Shown here in pieces: positions 47,788 to 56,454 of a DNA stretch of 64,000 bases. Position numbers and translations under genes: made by a program. Positions within the stretch are counted from its first letter, which is position 1, and each line of letters starts with the position of its first letter. The notes below the pieces were generated by a model. It saw nothing but the letters and a program-made list of their open reading frames with translations. It ran no database searches and was not told the origin of the DNA. Source of the stretch: Salipiger abyssi (lineage in GTDB: Bacteria; Pseudomonadota; Alphaproteobacteria; Rhodobacterales; Rhodobacteraceae); assembly GCF_001975705.1 (NCBI RefSeq), contig NZ_CP015093.1, positions 2,852,001 to 2,916,000 on the forward strand, written 5' to 3'.

Positions 47788-50309
47788 GCCGCCGCCTCTT
47801 CGTCTACCTTCGCCTCGCCCCAGACACGATTAATGGCGGCGTCGATCTTTTTCTCGAAGCGAGCGATCAGGTCGCGGTTGCCATCGACAATGACCTGCTC
47901 AGCATCTAGCTCTTTGACGATTTCATCTTGCTCGTCTGACGAGGGCAGTCGGATGTCCCATTCCTTAAGCTTTGAAAAGTGACGGCGGTAGCCATCTTGT
48001 GGCAACGGATATGCCCGAAGGAAATAGGCAAGGTAGCGCGGCAATACGCCGTCCTTTGCCTTCAAAATCTTGATGCCGTCAGCGCCCTGAACAAATGGCT
48101 GATCTACAAACTTGACGACGCACGTATGATCCCCAAAAATTACCAGCCCTTTGCCGGGTTGGATTGCGCCCTGCACCTCGTTTGTCCAAGCAGCGATAAG
48201 CTCCTTTGACTGGTCAATGATCGGGATTTCACCTTCTGCCTTGTAGGCTTCTGTTTGGAGTTTGAGCGGGGGTGTCACCGTGTCGATCAGGTTCTTGAGC
48301 TTGTCACTCCCCCACTCAGGGTCAATGGGGATGTGGGGGCGGTAGTTTTCGATGACGGCGCGAGCACCATCAATGACGCGCTGATAGCCGTCGATCTCGG
48401 CCACAATCTCCCGCTGCACCTCAATCGGCGGTAGTGGGATTTTGAAGCGCTCAACGAAAGTTCTCGGCACGCGCTGCAAACCGCCAGTGCCCGTCATCTG
48501 CGGTATAGCCTGAGCACGAAACGCTTCATGCGTCACACAGCGATAGACCCATTCCGGCAATACCTCTTCCCCCGTCCGCAAAACGTAGAACTCGCTCGAC
48601 CCAAAGCCGATGCCACTTTCAAGGTCCTTGGCGATCCCGGCTTTACCGTTTTCGAAACAGGGGGTGACCTTCGCGAGCAAGACGTCGTTGTCAGCGAAGT
48701 AGGTGTAGCTGTTCCCGACTTCCCCGAGCGCCTTGGTCTCTGACGGGCGGAAAGAGATATCCCACTCGCGCAGATCGGCCATCGGAACAAACGAAACCAC
48801 AGTGTCGCTGGGGAGATCGCGAACCTCGCGCTTTGGCGGGTTCAGGGTGCAAATCTCTCCTATAGGCACACGTGGGATTTCGAATTGATCGTCATTCTCC
48901 GGTCTGTATCTTTCGCCGCTTAGGTTGAACTCGCCGTCCTCCCCGATCACCTTACGTTCGACAGAGTAACCGAATACGCTCTCCAACTCTTCCCCAGCAC
49001 CGCCCCGCGCGGCTTGCATCCATGCGGTCAGCTCCGCCTTTACCTTGGGCAGCTGCGAACCCTTTTGCGCCTTGCGCTGCGCGCCGAGCTGGAAGCCATC
49101 GTTCTCGACCTTGAAGAAAGCAACGTGTTTGCTGGCCTTGGCCACCGCGCGGTCGAGTATCAGGATTGAGGTCTTTACGCCCGAATAGGGGTTGAACACC
49201 CCCGCAGGCAGCGAGATCACGGCGGCAAGGTGGTTTTCGACCAGCATTTTGCGCAGGGCCACATAGGCGCTCTGGCTTTGGAAGATGATCCCCTCGGGCA
49301 CGACGATGGCAGCGCGGCCATTCGGCGTCAGGTGCTCGGCGATATAATCGACGAACAGCACTTCGCTGCGCTTCGATTGCACCTGAAACTTCGTGTGCGG
49401 TTTGATCCCGCCTTTTGGCGACATGAAGGGCGGGTTAGCAAGGATGACGTCCGCCGTCTCGGTCCATTTGTCCTCGGACGTGAGCGTATCGTATTCCTCG
49501 ACCTTCGGATCAGCAAAGCCGTGCAGGTAGAGGTTCACCAAAGACAGGCGAACCATGTCAGGAGAGATGTCATAGCCCTTGATGTTGCGCGAAAGGCGGG
49601 CCCGGTCCTCAGGCTGTAGCATGTCACCCGGATAGCGCATCGGACTTTCCAGCGCCTGTTCGGCAGCATCGCCCTCGGTACTTGAGCCGTTGCCGTTCAC
49701 CACCCCGGTCGAGTTCTGTTTCAGAATGTGCTTGAAGGCCGAGATCAGGAAGCCCGCCGTGCCGCAGGCTGGGTCAAGGATGACCTCAGTCTTCTTCGGG
49801 TCGATGATCTCGACCATGAAGTCGATGATGTGGCGGGGCGTGCGGAACTGACCCGCGTCGCCTTGGCTACCCAAGACGGACAGCAGGTATTCGAAGGCAT
49901 CGCCCAGCTTTTCGCTGTGGTCGTATGTGAAGCTGTTGATCTCGCGTAGGAAGGCGCGAAGCGTTTCAGGGTCGCGGTAGGGTAGGTATGCGTTGCGGAA
50001 GATGTCACGGAACAGCTTGGGCAGGCCTTCGTTCTCGACCATCTTAGTAAGCGCTTCTGAGTATGTGTTGAGCATCTCTTGCCCCGACACACCGGGTGCA
50101 ACCAGCTTGGCCCACCGATACCGCTCAAACTCCTTGGTGAAAAAGGTCGGGGTGCCACCCAAGTCGATGGTCTCCGCGTCCATGTCGTCCATGAACTTGT
50201 AGATCAGCGCGATGGTGATCTGCTCAACCTGACTCTTGGGATCAGGTACTTTGCCCACGAGGATGTCGCGGCAAGTGTCGATGCGGCGCTTGGTGTCAGA
50301 ATCGAGCAT
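47784..50309 (-). CDS. Type I-like R-M: fused N6-adenine methyltransferase and specificity subunit
   Basis: Single chain of 841 residues joining HsdM and HsdS functions. The HsdM helical N terminus is at 1-120. The methyltransferase core has motif I DPACGTAGFL (179-188) and the catalytic NPPF (292-295). From about residue 478 two target-recognition domains follow: the first starts FEIPRVPIGEICTLN and ends PLPPIEVQREIVAEID, and the second ends RLPSSDEQDEIVKELD. Both are followed by the helical spacers typical of HsdS. It modifies adenine in a bipartite target and guides the R subunit. It starts 10 bases after hsdR and overlaps the HEPN-like gene. Two TRDs in one chain could make it work as a monomer of recognition. 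Confidence 0.92.
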   Translation of the reverse strand: MLDSDTKRRIDTCRDILVGKVPDPKSQVEQITIALIYKFMDDMDAETIDLGGTPTFFTKEFERYRWAKLVAPGVSGQEMLNTYSEALTKMVENEGLPKLFRDIFRNAYLPYRDPETLRAFLREINSFTYDHSEKLGDAFEYLLSVLGSQGDAGQFRTPRHIIDFMVEIIDPKKTEVILDPACGTAGFLISAFKHILKQNSTGVVNGNGSSTEGDAAEQALESPMRYPGDMLQPEDRARLSRNIKGYDISPDMVRLSLVNLYLHGFADPKVEEYDTLTSEDKWTETADVILANPPFMSPKGGIKPHTKFQVQSKRSEVLFVDYIAEHLTPNGRAAIVVPEGIIFQSQSAYVALRKMLVENHLAAVISLPAGVFNPYSGVKTSILILDRAVAKASKHVAFFKVENDGFQLGAQRKAQKGSQLPKVKAELTAWMQAARGGAGEELESVFGYSVERKVIGEDGEFNLSGERYRPENDDQFEIPRVPIGEICTLNPPKREVRDLPSDTVVSFVPMADLREWDISFRPSETKALGEVGNSYTYFADNDVLLAKVTPCFENGKAGIAKDLESGIGFGSSEFYVLRTGEEVLPEWVYRCVTHEAFRAQAIPQMTGTGGLQRVPRTFVERFKIPLPPIEVQREIVAEIDGYQRVIDGARAVIENYRPHIPIDPEWGSDKLKNLIDTVTPPLKLQTEAYKAEGEIPIIDQSKELIAAWTNEVQGAIQPGKGLVIFGDHTCVVKFVDQPFVQGADGIKILKAKDGVLPRYLAYFLRAYPLPQDGYRRHFSKLKEWDIRLPSSDEQDEIVKELDAEQVIVDGNRDLIARFEKKIDAAINRVWGEAKVDEEAAA

Positions 50310-50319
50310 ATTCGGTCTT

Positions 50320-52869
50320 TCAGAGGAACGGGTTCAGGGACACGTAGTCCTTGATATATTCGGGGATACGCTTGCGCCACGGCGCTGGAACTTCCCTCAG
50401 GTCGCGCGTGGTGAAGGTGGGGTTTACGTTCAGATCGGCAAAGTGGCCAGCGTCGATCTTGGCGCGGACATTGGCATCACGGATGTAAGCCTCGAAGAAG
50501 TAGCGCATTTCGCGAATGCGGTCGGCTTCTGCGGGCTGCTGATCGGCTAGGAATTTCTGGAACTCGTCTTCGATCAACTCTGCCTTTGTCTTGAAGCCAG
50601 GGATGAAGCCGAACGCCTTTTCTACCAGTTCACGCACCGAAATGCGACGATCCACCCCTGCCGCCCGACGCAGCTTTTCTAGGGTGTAGAACTCGCTAGG
50701 CTTGTCGAAGATTTCTTCGATAACATGGCGAGTGGCAGCCTCCCAATTTTGGGCAGCAACGAGATCGGCGAGCGCTGTGTCTGATCGTGCGGTGTCTTCG
50801 AACTTGCGGAATAGTTCGCGGTCGATCCGCATCCCGTCCTTGCCGATCTGTGTCTCGACCTGGCTTACGACATCGTCGGGGTCGAAATGCTCGTAGATGC
50901 CGATGCTGCTAGTGACGGTGGTCTGCCCATCCCCGCCTTCGCCACCCATGGACAAAGCCATAGCGGGTGACGCTGGAAGGCTGATTTCCTCGTCGTAGTC
51001 GAAGGTCTCTTCGAAATATTCGCAGTTGGCAAAGAAGTCGAAGAGGCGGAAGGTTGTCTTCTCGACCTCACCCAAAATGGCCTTCTTAGCCGGGTCGAAC
51101 ATCTCTTCCGCAAAGTTGTGTTTGCGCGTTCCCCGTCCCTTGATCTGTACGAAGTCAGACGGCGAGAATATCGGCCGCATCAGGGCGAGGTTGAGAATGT
51201 CTGGGGCATCATAGCCGGTGGTCATCATGCCTACGGTGACGCAGACACGCGCCTTGCTGGTCCGGTAGTTGTTGACGAACCCGCTGTGACCGCCGAGGTT
51301 GTTGTTGGCGAAGTTGACGGTCATCTTCTGTGCGTCGGTGACATGGCTTGTCACCTGCATGGCAAAATCAGACGTGTAACGACCCGGCCAAAGCTGATCG
51401 GCCATTTCATTCAGGATTTGTACTATTTTTGCCGCGTGTTTTTGGCTGACGGCGAAGGCGATAGTTTTGCCGAACTCGCCTGAGATCGGATCACGCAACC
51501 CATGCTGCAAGAGCGTCTTGCAAAAGGCCTGGTTTGTTGGTTCAGCAAAGAACTTCTTCTCAAAGTCACGCCCAGCGAAGGCCTCTTCAAGCTCGTTTCC
51601 ATCAGCATCTGCCGTCGTGATGACAAATCCTTGATCTGAGAGAAGCTGCGTCGTTACGGTTGTGCGCGCGTCCACCACATATGGGTTAATCAAGAACCCA
51701 TCCCTCACGCCGTCAATCAGCGAGTAGCGATAGGTCGGCTCACCAGAGGTACAGCCGAATGTCTTGTAGGTGTCCAGCATCATCCGTCGCTCTGTTTCGC
51801 GCGGATCGCGGTCCGAAGTTCTGTTGCTCGACTGCTTAAGATAGTCCTTGGGGGTAGCCGTCAGGCCTAGCTTGTAACCGATGAAGTTTTCAAACACCGC
51901 TCTTGCATTGCCGCCAATCGAACGGTGAGCTTCATCTGAAATGACCAAATCGAAATCGGTCGGAGCGAACAGGCGGCGATACTTGTCATTGAAAAGAAGA
52001 GACTGGACTGTGGTGACAACGATGTCGGCCTTTCGCCAATCGTCCTTCTGTTCCTTGTAAACGACAGAAGTAAAGTCGTTCTTGAGATACGCCTTAAATG
52101 CTTTGTCAGCTTGAACCTCTAACTCCAGGCGATCTACGAGGAACAGTACGCGTTTCGCATTCCCAGTCTTGAGGAAAAGCTTGATGAGCGCAGCCGACGT
52201 CAATGTCTTTCCGGTTCCTGTCGCCATTTCGAAAAGGAAGCGGGTCGAGCCCTTCAGGGCGTCCTCCTGTACCCGCTCAATTGCTCGCTGCTGATAACGC
52301 CGAAGAAACCGAAGCTTGCTTTTCTCAATGAAGGAAGTACGCTCAGCCTCGACCTTCCATCCTGCTTCCTGCTTGAAAGATGGCATCTGGGTTAGCGCGA
52401 TGTAGTCGAGCCCTACCTGTTCCCCTGCGAGTCTCTCTGCATTCGGCGTAAAAGCGTAATGGTTCCCGATTTCCTTGGGGCTTGGGAATTTTGAAATGAC
52501 TGCAGGGCTACCCTGCTCCAAATCCCAAAGATAATGAATGTTACCGTTGCTCAGAATTATGAAGCGGGCGTTCTGTGAACGGGCGTATTTTCGGGCCTGT
52601 TCCTTTGCTGATAGAGGTTCTTTATCCTCCGACTTCGCCTCCAGAACAATAAGCGGCTTACCTTGCTCATCGAGAAGAAGGAAATCCACAAATCCGTTTG
52701 ATGTTCTTTCCAGGTCTGCACCAAGATCATCAATATCGTTCTGTGAAATTTTGATGTTCGGTTCTAGGACGATATTGGCAGGGCCAGCTGCATCGTCAAA
52801 GAAACGCCATCCAGCCTCGTCGAGTAGCCGGTTTATCTTGATCCTGGCTGTTGCCTCTTTGCTCGCCAA
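50320..52869 (-). CDS. hsdR: Type I-like restriction endonuclease R subunit
   Basis: Restriction and translocase subunit, 849 residues. The N-terminal HSDR nuclease has Asp62 (FVDFLLLD) and Glu77-x-Lys79 (IVLEAKSE). The helicase has Walker A ATGTGKT (ending at 222), DEAH at 312-315 (LVISDEAHRSIGG), motif III GLTATPKDY and motif VI QIKGRGTRKH. A C-terminal EcoEI-type domain follows. At 849 residues it is shorter than classical EcoKI HsdR (over 1100) and resembles the compact EcoEI group. First gene of the operon hsdR, hsdMS, HEPN-like. All catalytic motifs are intact. Confidence 0.93.
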   Translation of the reverse strand: MASKEATARIKINRLLDEAGWRFFDDAAGPANIVLEPNIKISQNDIDDLGADLERTSNGFVDFLLLDEQGKPLIVLEAKSEDKEPLSAKEQARKYARSQNARFIILSNGNIHYLWDLEQGSPAVISKFPSPKEIGNHYAFTPNAERLAGEQVGLDYIALTQMPSFKQEAGWKVEAERTSFIEKSKLRFLRRYQQRAIERVQEDALKGSTRFLFEMATGTGKTLTSAALIKLFLKTGNAKRVLFLVDRLELEVQADKAFKAYLKNDFTSVVYKEQKDDWRKADIVVTTVQSLLFNDKYRRLFAPTDFDLVISDEAHRSIGGNARAVFENFIGYKLGLTATPKDYLKQSSNRTSDRDPRETERRMMLDTYKTFGCTSGEPTYRYSLIDGVRDGFLINPYVVDARTTVTTQLLSDQGFVITTADADGNELEEAFAGRDFEKKFFAEPTNQAFCKTLLQHGLRDPISGEFGKTIAFAVSQKHAAKIVQILNEMADQLWPGRYTSDFAMQVTSHVTDAQKMTVNFANNNLGGHSGFVNNYRTSKARVCVTVGMMTTGYDAPDILNLALMRPIFSPSDFVQIKGRGTRKHNFAEEMFDPAKKAILGEVEKTTFRLFDFFANCEYFEETFDYDEEISLPASPAMALSMGGEGGDGQTTVTSSIGIYEHFDPDDVVSQVETQIGKDGMRIDRELFRKFEDTARSDTALADLVAAQNWEAATRHVIEEIFDKPSEFYTLEKLRRAAGVDRRISVRELVEKAFGFIPGFKTKAELIEDEFQKFLADQQPAEADRIREMRYFFEAYIRDANVRAKIDAGHFADLNVNPTFTTRDLREVPAPWRKRIPEYIKDYVSLNPFL

Positions 52870-53399
52870 AACTGCCCTCGCGTTCGAAATTCTGCAACTC
52901 TCCTAGTCTATATGCGAGCTCAGCGCATGTGCCAGACCAATCGCGGCACACAATCCGATTTTCTTCTGGAAAACCTACGGTTGGCCATCGAAGCAAGGCT
53001 CCCACCGAGTTGCTTTGGCAATCGTCGGGGGTCCAGGTGGTGGTGGGCGTCCTAAGAAGGCCAATTTAACGCCAAGTGTTGCAGCTCGGTACCTCTGGCT
53101 GATCGCCTTGGCATAGAGACTTGCCCGGAGGCTTGGGCTGATCGGCCTTCGAGGATGGGGGTTGTGTCGGTCACACAACGGTCACGCAAGTTGGTTTCAA
53201 CGCTATCGGCACTGAATTGCTCAGCCCGGATGAGGGCGTTTTGACCCCTTGGTGGTATATCCGCCAATAGAACGCGCGATCGAATAAGGCATAAGCCTCC
53301 GGCTGCAGGCCATAGGGACTTCACCTTTTTGTACGGTTCACTGTGGCGTCGTCCAGCGCGACCTGCGAACGCTTGCCAGCCGAAGGAGCGCCTCGTGGT
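52870..53399. other. Gene-poor stretch upstream of hsdR
   Basis: A 530-base gap between the hsdR start and the stop of the XRE regulator gene. It must hold the hsdR promoter. I find no convincing gene. Short minus-strand frames (for example near 53052-53324) have no domain or ribosome site and may be remnants of a lost gene. Confidence 0.5.
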
Positions 53400-53996
53400 T
53401 CAGGATGTGGAAGGGAAATCATCTTCTGTCGCTTCTGGGGCGAAGAGTTTGCTATGGAGCATGAGAATATCTCCACCATCAATTTCTTCGTTTATCTCTG
53501 CGCGTCGCATATATGCAGTGACCAAATTACGCCGCTCTTCGGCAGACAAGTTTGGGAATGTCTTTTGGATTTCTTCTGCGACCCGCAAAACCAATTCCGA
53601 GAACGCCTCTTTCCACTCAGGACTAGGCGCATGAGGGTGGGCCGTAAAAAGCTGGTGAATATCTATGCCGAACTGTGCAAAAATCTCCGAAATGAGATCT
53701 GCAGGCAGAGCGCGCGCCCCTTTCTCGTAAAGCTGCATACTTCGAAGCGAAATGCCAAGGCGTTCGGCCATGTCTGACTGCTTGATGTTGAGCCGTAGGC
53801 GCAGCGCTTTCAGGTTTTCTGGGAGATTCACAAGCTGCCGTCGCAACTCCACTTCCCTCTGAAGCGCAGGTTCCCAGAAGTCGCGCTCTCCCTGCGCTTC
53901 AAATTCAGCCCACTGCTCGCGGCTCAGGGTTGCTTGCCCTGGCAAAGCGCGATGCTTTGAGTTGGGCCGATCTTGCGTGCTCATCGCTTCGTCCAT
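53400..53996 (-). CDS. XRE-family helix-turn-helix regulator
   Basis: Protein of 198 residues with one HTH_3 domain at about residues 62-98 (ALRLRLNIKQSDMAERLGIS followed by LRSMQLYEKGARALP). A region before it (LSREQWAEFEAQGERDFW) resembles the antitoxin-like YgiT/MqsA group without its zinc finger. I start at ATG 53996, 9 bases after AAGGAGG; an ATG at 54023 lies upstream of that site and is unlikely. It probably controls the R-M operon or the island recombination genes. Inverted half sites GTACGAA/TTCGTAC lie in the shared upstream gap. Confidence 0.83.
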   Translation of the reverse strand: MDEAMSTQDRPNSKHRALPGQATLSREQWAEFEAQGERDFWEPALQREVELRRQLVNLPENLKALRLRLNIKQSDMAERLGISLRSMQLYEKGARALPADLISEIFAQFGIDIHQLFTAHPHAPSPEWKEAFSELVLRVAEEIQKTFPNLSAEERRNLVTAYMRRAEINEEIDGGDILMLHSKLFAPEATEDDFPSTS

Positions 53997-54043
53997 AGGT
54001 ACCCACCTCCTTAATGTGCACATTTGTGCTTATAAGACTTGAC

Positions 54044-54085
54044 GTACGAAGTGCCTGGAGTCAAGCTTAGTGCGAACATTCGTAC
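54044..54085. promoter_or_regulatory. Candidate operator between regulator and excisionase
   Basis: GTACGAA at 54044-54050 and its inverted copy TTCGTAC at 54079-54085 are spaced by 28 bases in the divergent gap between the XRE regulator and the excisionase-like gene. A separate 12-bp palindrome (AATGTGCACATT, 54013-54024) overlaps the regulator leader. Binding by the XRE protein is an inference. Confidence 0.4.
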
Positions 54086-54162
54086 GCATTAGATGAGGCT
54101 CAGAAGGTTGTGAACCTCATTGGTAGCACATCTTGAGGTCCAGAAGGCGAAAGAGCGGAGAC

Positions 54163-54372
54163 ATGCCTAAAATTGTGCCGATTTTCGCTACGGAGAGCAC
54201 TGCTGCGAAGCTTTTGGATTTGAGCATCAAGGCGTTCCGTGCACTCGTGGCCGATGGTTACCTGCCCGCAGGGCAGCAGATAGCGCCTGGAATTTTCCGG
54301 TGGCGAGTCGACGAACTGAAGCGCATCGCTAGCGGCGAATCTGTCGAAGGGCTGGGAGACGTCGATTGGTGA
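54163..54372 (+). CDS. Excisionase-like small DNA-binding protein
   Basis: Protein of 69 residues with a MerR/AlpA-like helix-turn-helix: STAAKLLDLSIKAFRALVAD followed by PGIFRWRVDELKRI. Such proteins act as recombination directionality factors. ATG 54163 follows GCGGAG; the longer frame is not supported. Its stop overlaps the integrase GTG (GTGA), so the two are co-translated, which supports an excisionase role. Confidence 0.8.
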   Translation: MPKIVPIFATESTAAKLLDLSIKAFRALVADGYLPAGQQIAPGIFRWRVDELKRIASGESVEGLGDVDW

Positions 54373-55364
54373 GGAAGAAGTACATTTTTCGTTCGGATGG
54401 AAGTCGTCACTACGTCAGGATCAAAGGGCGCTATTTCCGCATTCACGCAGCCGAGGGCACCGCTGCCTATGATCACGAGTACTGGGAAATTGTGACAGGA
54501 AAACGGATGTCCTTGAAGACATCTTGGCGAGCCTTGATGGCGGACTACCGATCATCTGATCGATGGACCTCCCTAAAGCCTCGCACCCGCCGAGACTACG
54601 AGAAGGTCATAGAGTATTTGCTCGAAAAAATTGGCGATCGTAATGTTAGGGACCTCAGGCGGTCAGACGTCATCAGGGCGCAGAAAGCAAACGCGCATCG
54701 GACACGCTTTGCCAACTACATCCCACAGATGATGGTTATCTTATGTGAGCATGCCATCGATATTGGTTGGCTTGAAAGCAACCCGGCGAAAGGTGTGCGA
54801 CAGCTAAAGACGCCGGAGAACAAACGGCAGCAACACATTCCGTGGCCAAATGAAGCTGTCGAGAAATTCCGCCAAGAGGCAGGGAAAGTTGAGCGTCTGA
54901 TTTTCGAGATCGGGGTTGGCACCGTCCAGCGCCCCGGGGATTGGGTCGATTTCACCTGGGGCGACTATAACGGTGAAGAGTTGGTTCTGCAGCAGAACAA
55001 GACCGGTGTAGCACTCAGGCTACCCTGTACCCCGGAATTGAAGGCGGCTTTGGATGACGCAAAGGGATTGCTGAACGCTGTCCCCATTGCGGCTCGGCCC
55101 ATCCTCTCAAAGCAGTCAGGTGGAGCCATGTCTTACAGGTACATGGCCCAGATCATGCGTAAAGAGCGCGTCAGGCTTGGGCTGGAGACGTACGATCTTC
55201 ACGCGCTTCGATACCGGGGGATACAGGAGTTGGCGTGGTTGGGGTGCTCTGATGACGAGATAGCCAGCTACAGTGGTCACAAGTCCAAGAGCATGATCGT
55301 CAAGTACGCGGGCGAAGCTAGACAGGTCATGCGAGCCCGTCAAGCGGCTGCTCGCCGCACCTGA
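54369..55364 (+). CDS. Tyrosine recombinase (island integrase)
   Basis: Integrase of 331 residues. The N-terminal SAM-like arm includes RRDYEKVIEYLLEKIGDRNV. Catalytic residues visible are Arg188 (VQRPGDW), His278-x-x-Arg281 (LHALRYRG), His304 (YSGHKS) and Tyr313 (IVKYAGE). The start is GTG 54369, overlapping the excisionase stop. The gene ends 65 bases before the right repeat and 81 before the tRNA, the usual layout for an integrase using that tRNA. All catalytic residues are present, so it may be active. Confidence 0.95.
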   Translation: MRKKYIFRSDGSRHYVRIKGRYFRIHAAEGTAAYDHEYWEIVTGKRMSLKTSWRALMADYRSSDRWTSLKPRTRRDYEKVIEYLLEKIGDRNVRDLRRSDVIRAQKANAHRTRFANYIPQMMVILCEHAIDIGWLESNPAKGVRQLKTPENKRQQHIPWPNEAVEKFRQEAGKVERLIFEIGVGTVQRPGDWVDFTWGDYNGEELVLQQNKTGVALRLPCTPELKAALDDAKGLLNAVPIAARPILSKQSGGAMSYRYMAQIMRKERVRLGLETYDLHALRYRGIQELAWLGCSDDEIASYSGHKSKSMIVKYAGEARQVMRARQAAARRT

Positions 55365-55428
55365 ACAGAACAAGTACAGAACGAGAAACTGATACGGAGG
55401 GTGATACGTCATGAGATTTCAAGCTGCT

Positions 55429-55461
55429 AAGTGCTTGAAAATAATGGAGGCGAGTACCGGA
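55429..55461. repeat. Right attachment repeat at the tRNA-Cys 3' end
   Basis: AAGTGCTTGAAA then ATAATGGAGGCGAGTACCGG plus A. It overlaps the 3' end of the intact tRNA-Cys and pairs with the left copy at 38624-38657. A 19-base core (from AATGGAGG to ACCGGA) is identical in both. Confidence 0.87.
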
Positions 55462-55518
55462 ATCGAACCGGTGTACACGGATTTGCAATCCGCTGCGTCA
55501 CCACTCCGCCAACTCGCC
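55445..55518 (-). tRNA. tRNA-Cys (GCA)
   Basis: A 74-base tRNA including the encoded CCA. The acceptor stem is GGCGAGT/ACTCGCC, the anticodon loop reads TTGCAAA with anticodon GCA, and the T loop GTTCGATTC is present. It is complete and sits at the right end of the island, so integration restored a functional gene. Confidence 0.97.
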
Positions 55519-55641
55519 AGAGCTGCGCCTGATTAGGGCGTGTCGCGGCGCGCGTCAAGCAGGAACCTCGCTCGATATGGAACCTTGTGCGCCGGGCCGG
55601 CGTTTGTCCGGGAACAACGTCACAGCGATGGAGATGGACCA

Positions 55642-55980
55642 ATGGCACAGACCGCCGCGAGCAATGGGAAAAGCGCCACGACCGAGCGCGATATCGACGC
55701 GCTGAGCGAGCAGATCGCCACGCTGAGGGGCGATATCTCGAGCTTGGCCGAGCTGGTCGGCGAGATCGGAACGCGCCGCGGCAAGGCTGCCAAGTCGCGG
55801 GTCGAAGCTCAGGCAGAAGAGCTGCGCGGCAAGGGCGAGGATGCCCTGCGCGATGCCGGGCGCCGTGCCGCCGAGTTCGAGCATGACGCCGCCGACCGGA
55901 TTCGTACCACGCCGTTTCAGGCGGTCGGGCTCGCCGCCGCAGCCGGCTTCCTGCTCGGATATCTGGGCGCGCGGCGATAG
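55642..55980 (+). CDS. DUF883 family protein (ElaB/YqjD-like)
   Basis: Protein of 112 residues. A long charged helix (ERDIDALSEQIATLRGDISS) is followed by RTTPFQAVGLAAAAGFLLGY, the C-terminal membrane segment typical of ElaB/YqjD. These proteins bind ribosomes to the inner membrane in stationary phase. The gene precedes a YqjE-like gene, as in other bacteria. Confidence 0.9.
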   Translation: MAQTAASNGKSATTERDIDALSEQIATLRGDISSLAELVGEIGTRRGKAAKSRVEAQAEELRGKGEDALRDAGRRAAEFEHDAADRIRTTPFQAVGLAAAAGFLLGYLGARR

Positions 55981-55988
55981 GATCCGGC

Positions 55989-56315
55989 ATGCTGTTCGGA
56001 CTTGAAGCAAGAGTGCGTGCGGGCCTCTCGCGGCTCGCGCGTTCTTTGGCGGGAATGTTGTGCCTGCTCGTCGCGGCGGTGTTTTTGACCCTTGCGGCGT
56101 GGATGGCGCTTTCGGCCGCGCACGGGGCGCAGATTGCGGCCCTTGTTATCGGCGGCGTCTACCTGCTGTTGGGCGCCATTCTGATCGCCTCCACCGGGCG
56201 CCGGCGCCCGGTCGCGCCACCGCCGCCCCCCGCGTCGGTTGGATCGCTGGCAGAGGCATTCCTGGCCGGGCGCGCCGCTGGACAGGCGATGGGGCAGGGC
56301 CGCGAGCGCGGATAG
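55989..56315 (+). CDS. YqjE/holin-X-like membrane protein
   Basis: Protein of 108 residues with two transmembrane segments (LAGMLCLLVAAVFLTLAAWMA and AALVIGGVYLLLGAILIAS), followed by a proline-rich linker and a short tail. It is the usual partner of DUF883 proteins and starts 8 bases after that stop. It is not a phage lysis gene despite the holin-like family name. Confidence 0.8.
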   Translation: MLFGLEARVRAGLSRLARSLAGMLCLLVAAVFLTLAAWMALSAAHGAQIAALVIGGVYLLLGAILIASTGRRRPVAPPPPPASVGSLAEAFLAGRAAGQAMGQGRERG

Positions 56316-56336
56316 CCCGCCTTTTAAGAGATTACC

Positions 56337-56365
56337 CCGGCACAAGTGTGACTCTCTTGTGCCGG
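56337..56365. other. Inverted repeat between yqjE-like gene and pcm
   Basis: A perfect 10-bp stem (arm CCGGCACAAG) with a 9-base loop. It lies 22 bases after the yqjE-like stop with no clear U-run. It may be a weak terminator or an mRNA end structure. Confidence 0.4.
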
Positions 56366-56454
56366 TCAAGATTTGTCTGATCTAGGGTCATTGCGGCATT
56401 CCGAAGAGTGTGGCACAACCGTTCGTGTCGATACTGAACGGAAGAGTTTAGCTC

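Larger units (their letters stand above)
38624..55461. mobile_element. Genomic island at tRNA-Cys carrying defence genes
   Basis: A 16.8-kb segment bounded by direct repeats of the tRNA-Cys 3' end. A tyrosine recombinase and excisionase-like gene lie at the tRNA end. Cargo, left to right: a STAND-like NTPase-nuclease, a gene broken by IS66 and IS3, a HEPN-like gene, a fused M-S subunit, an R subunit and an XRE regulator. Base composition is lower in GC than both flanks, most visibly at 39.0-43.1 kb and 50.3-55.4 kb. No conjugation genes are visible, so it would need help to move between cells. Confidence 0.85.

Noticed and set aside
53052..53324. Minus-strand frame of 90 residues upstream of hsdR
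   Set aside because: No ribosome site, domain or plausible neighbour link; left as a possible remnant only.
55989..56315. Holin-like gene read as part of a prophage
   Set aside because: It is paired with DUF883 in the chromosomal YqjD-YqjE arrangement, outside the island and without other phage genes.
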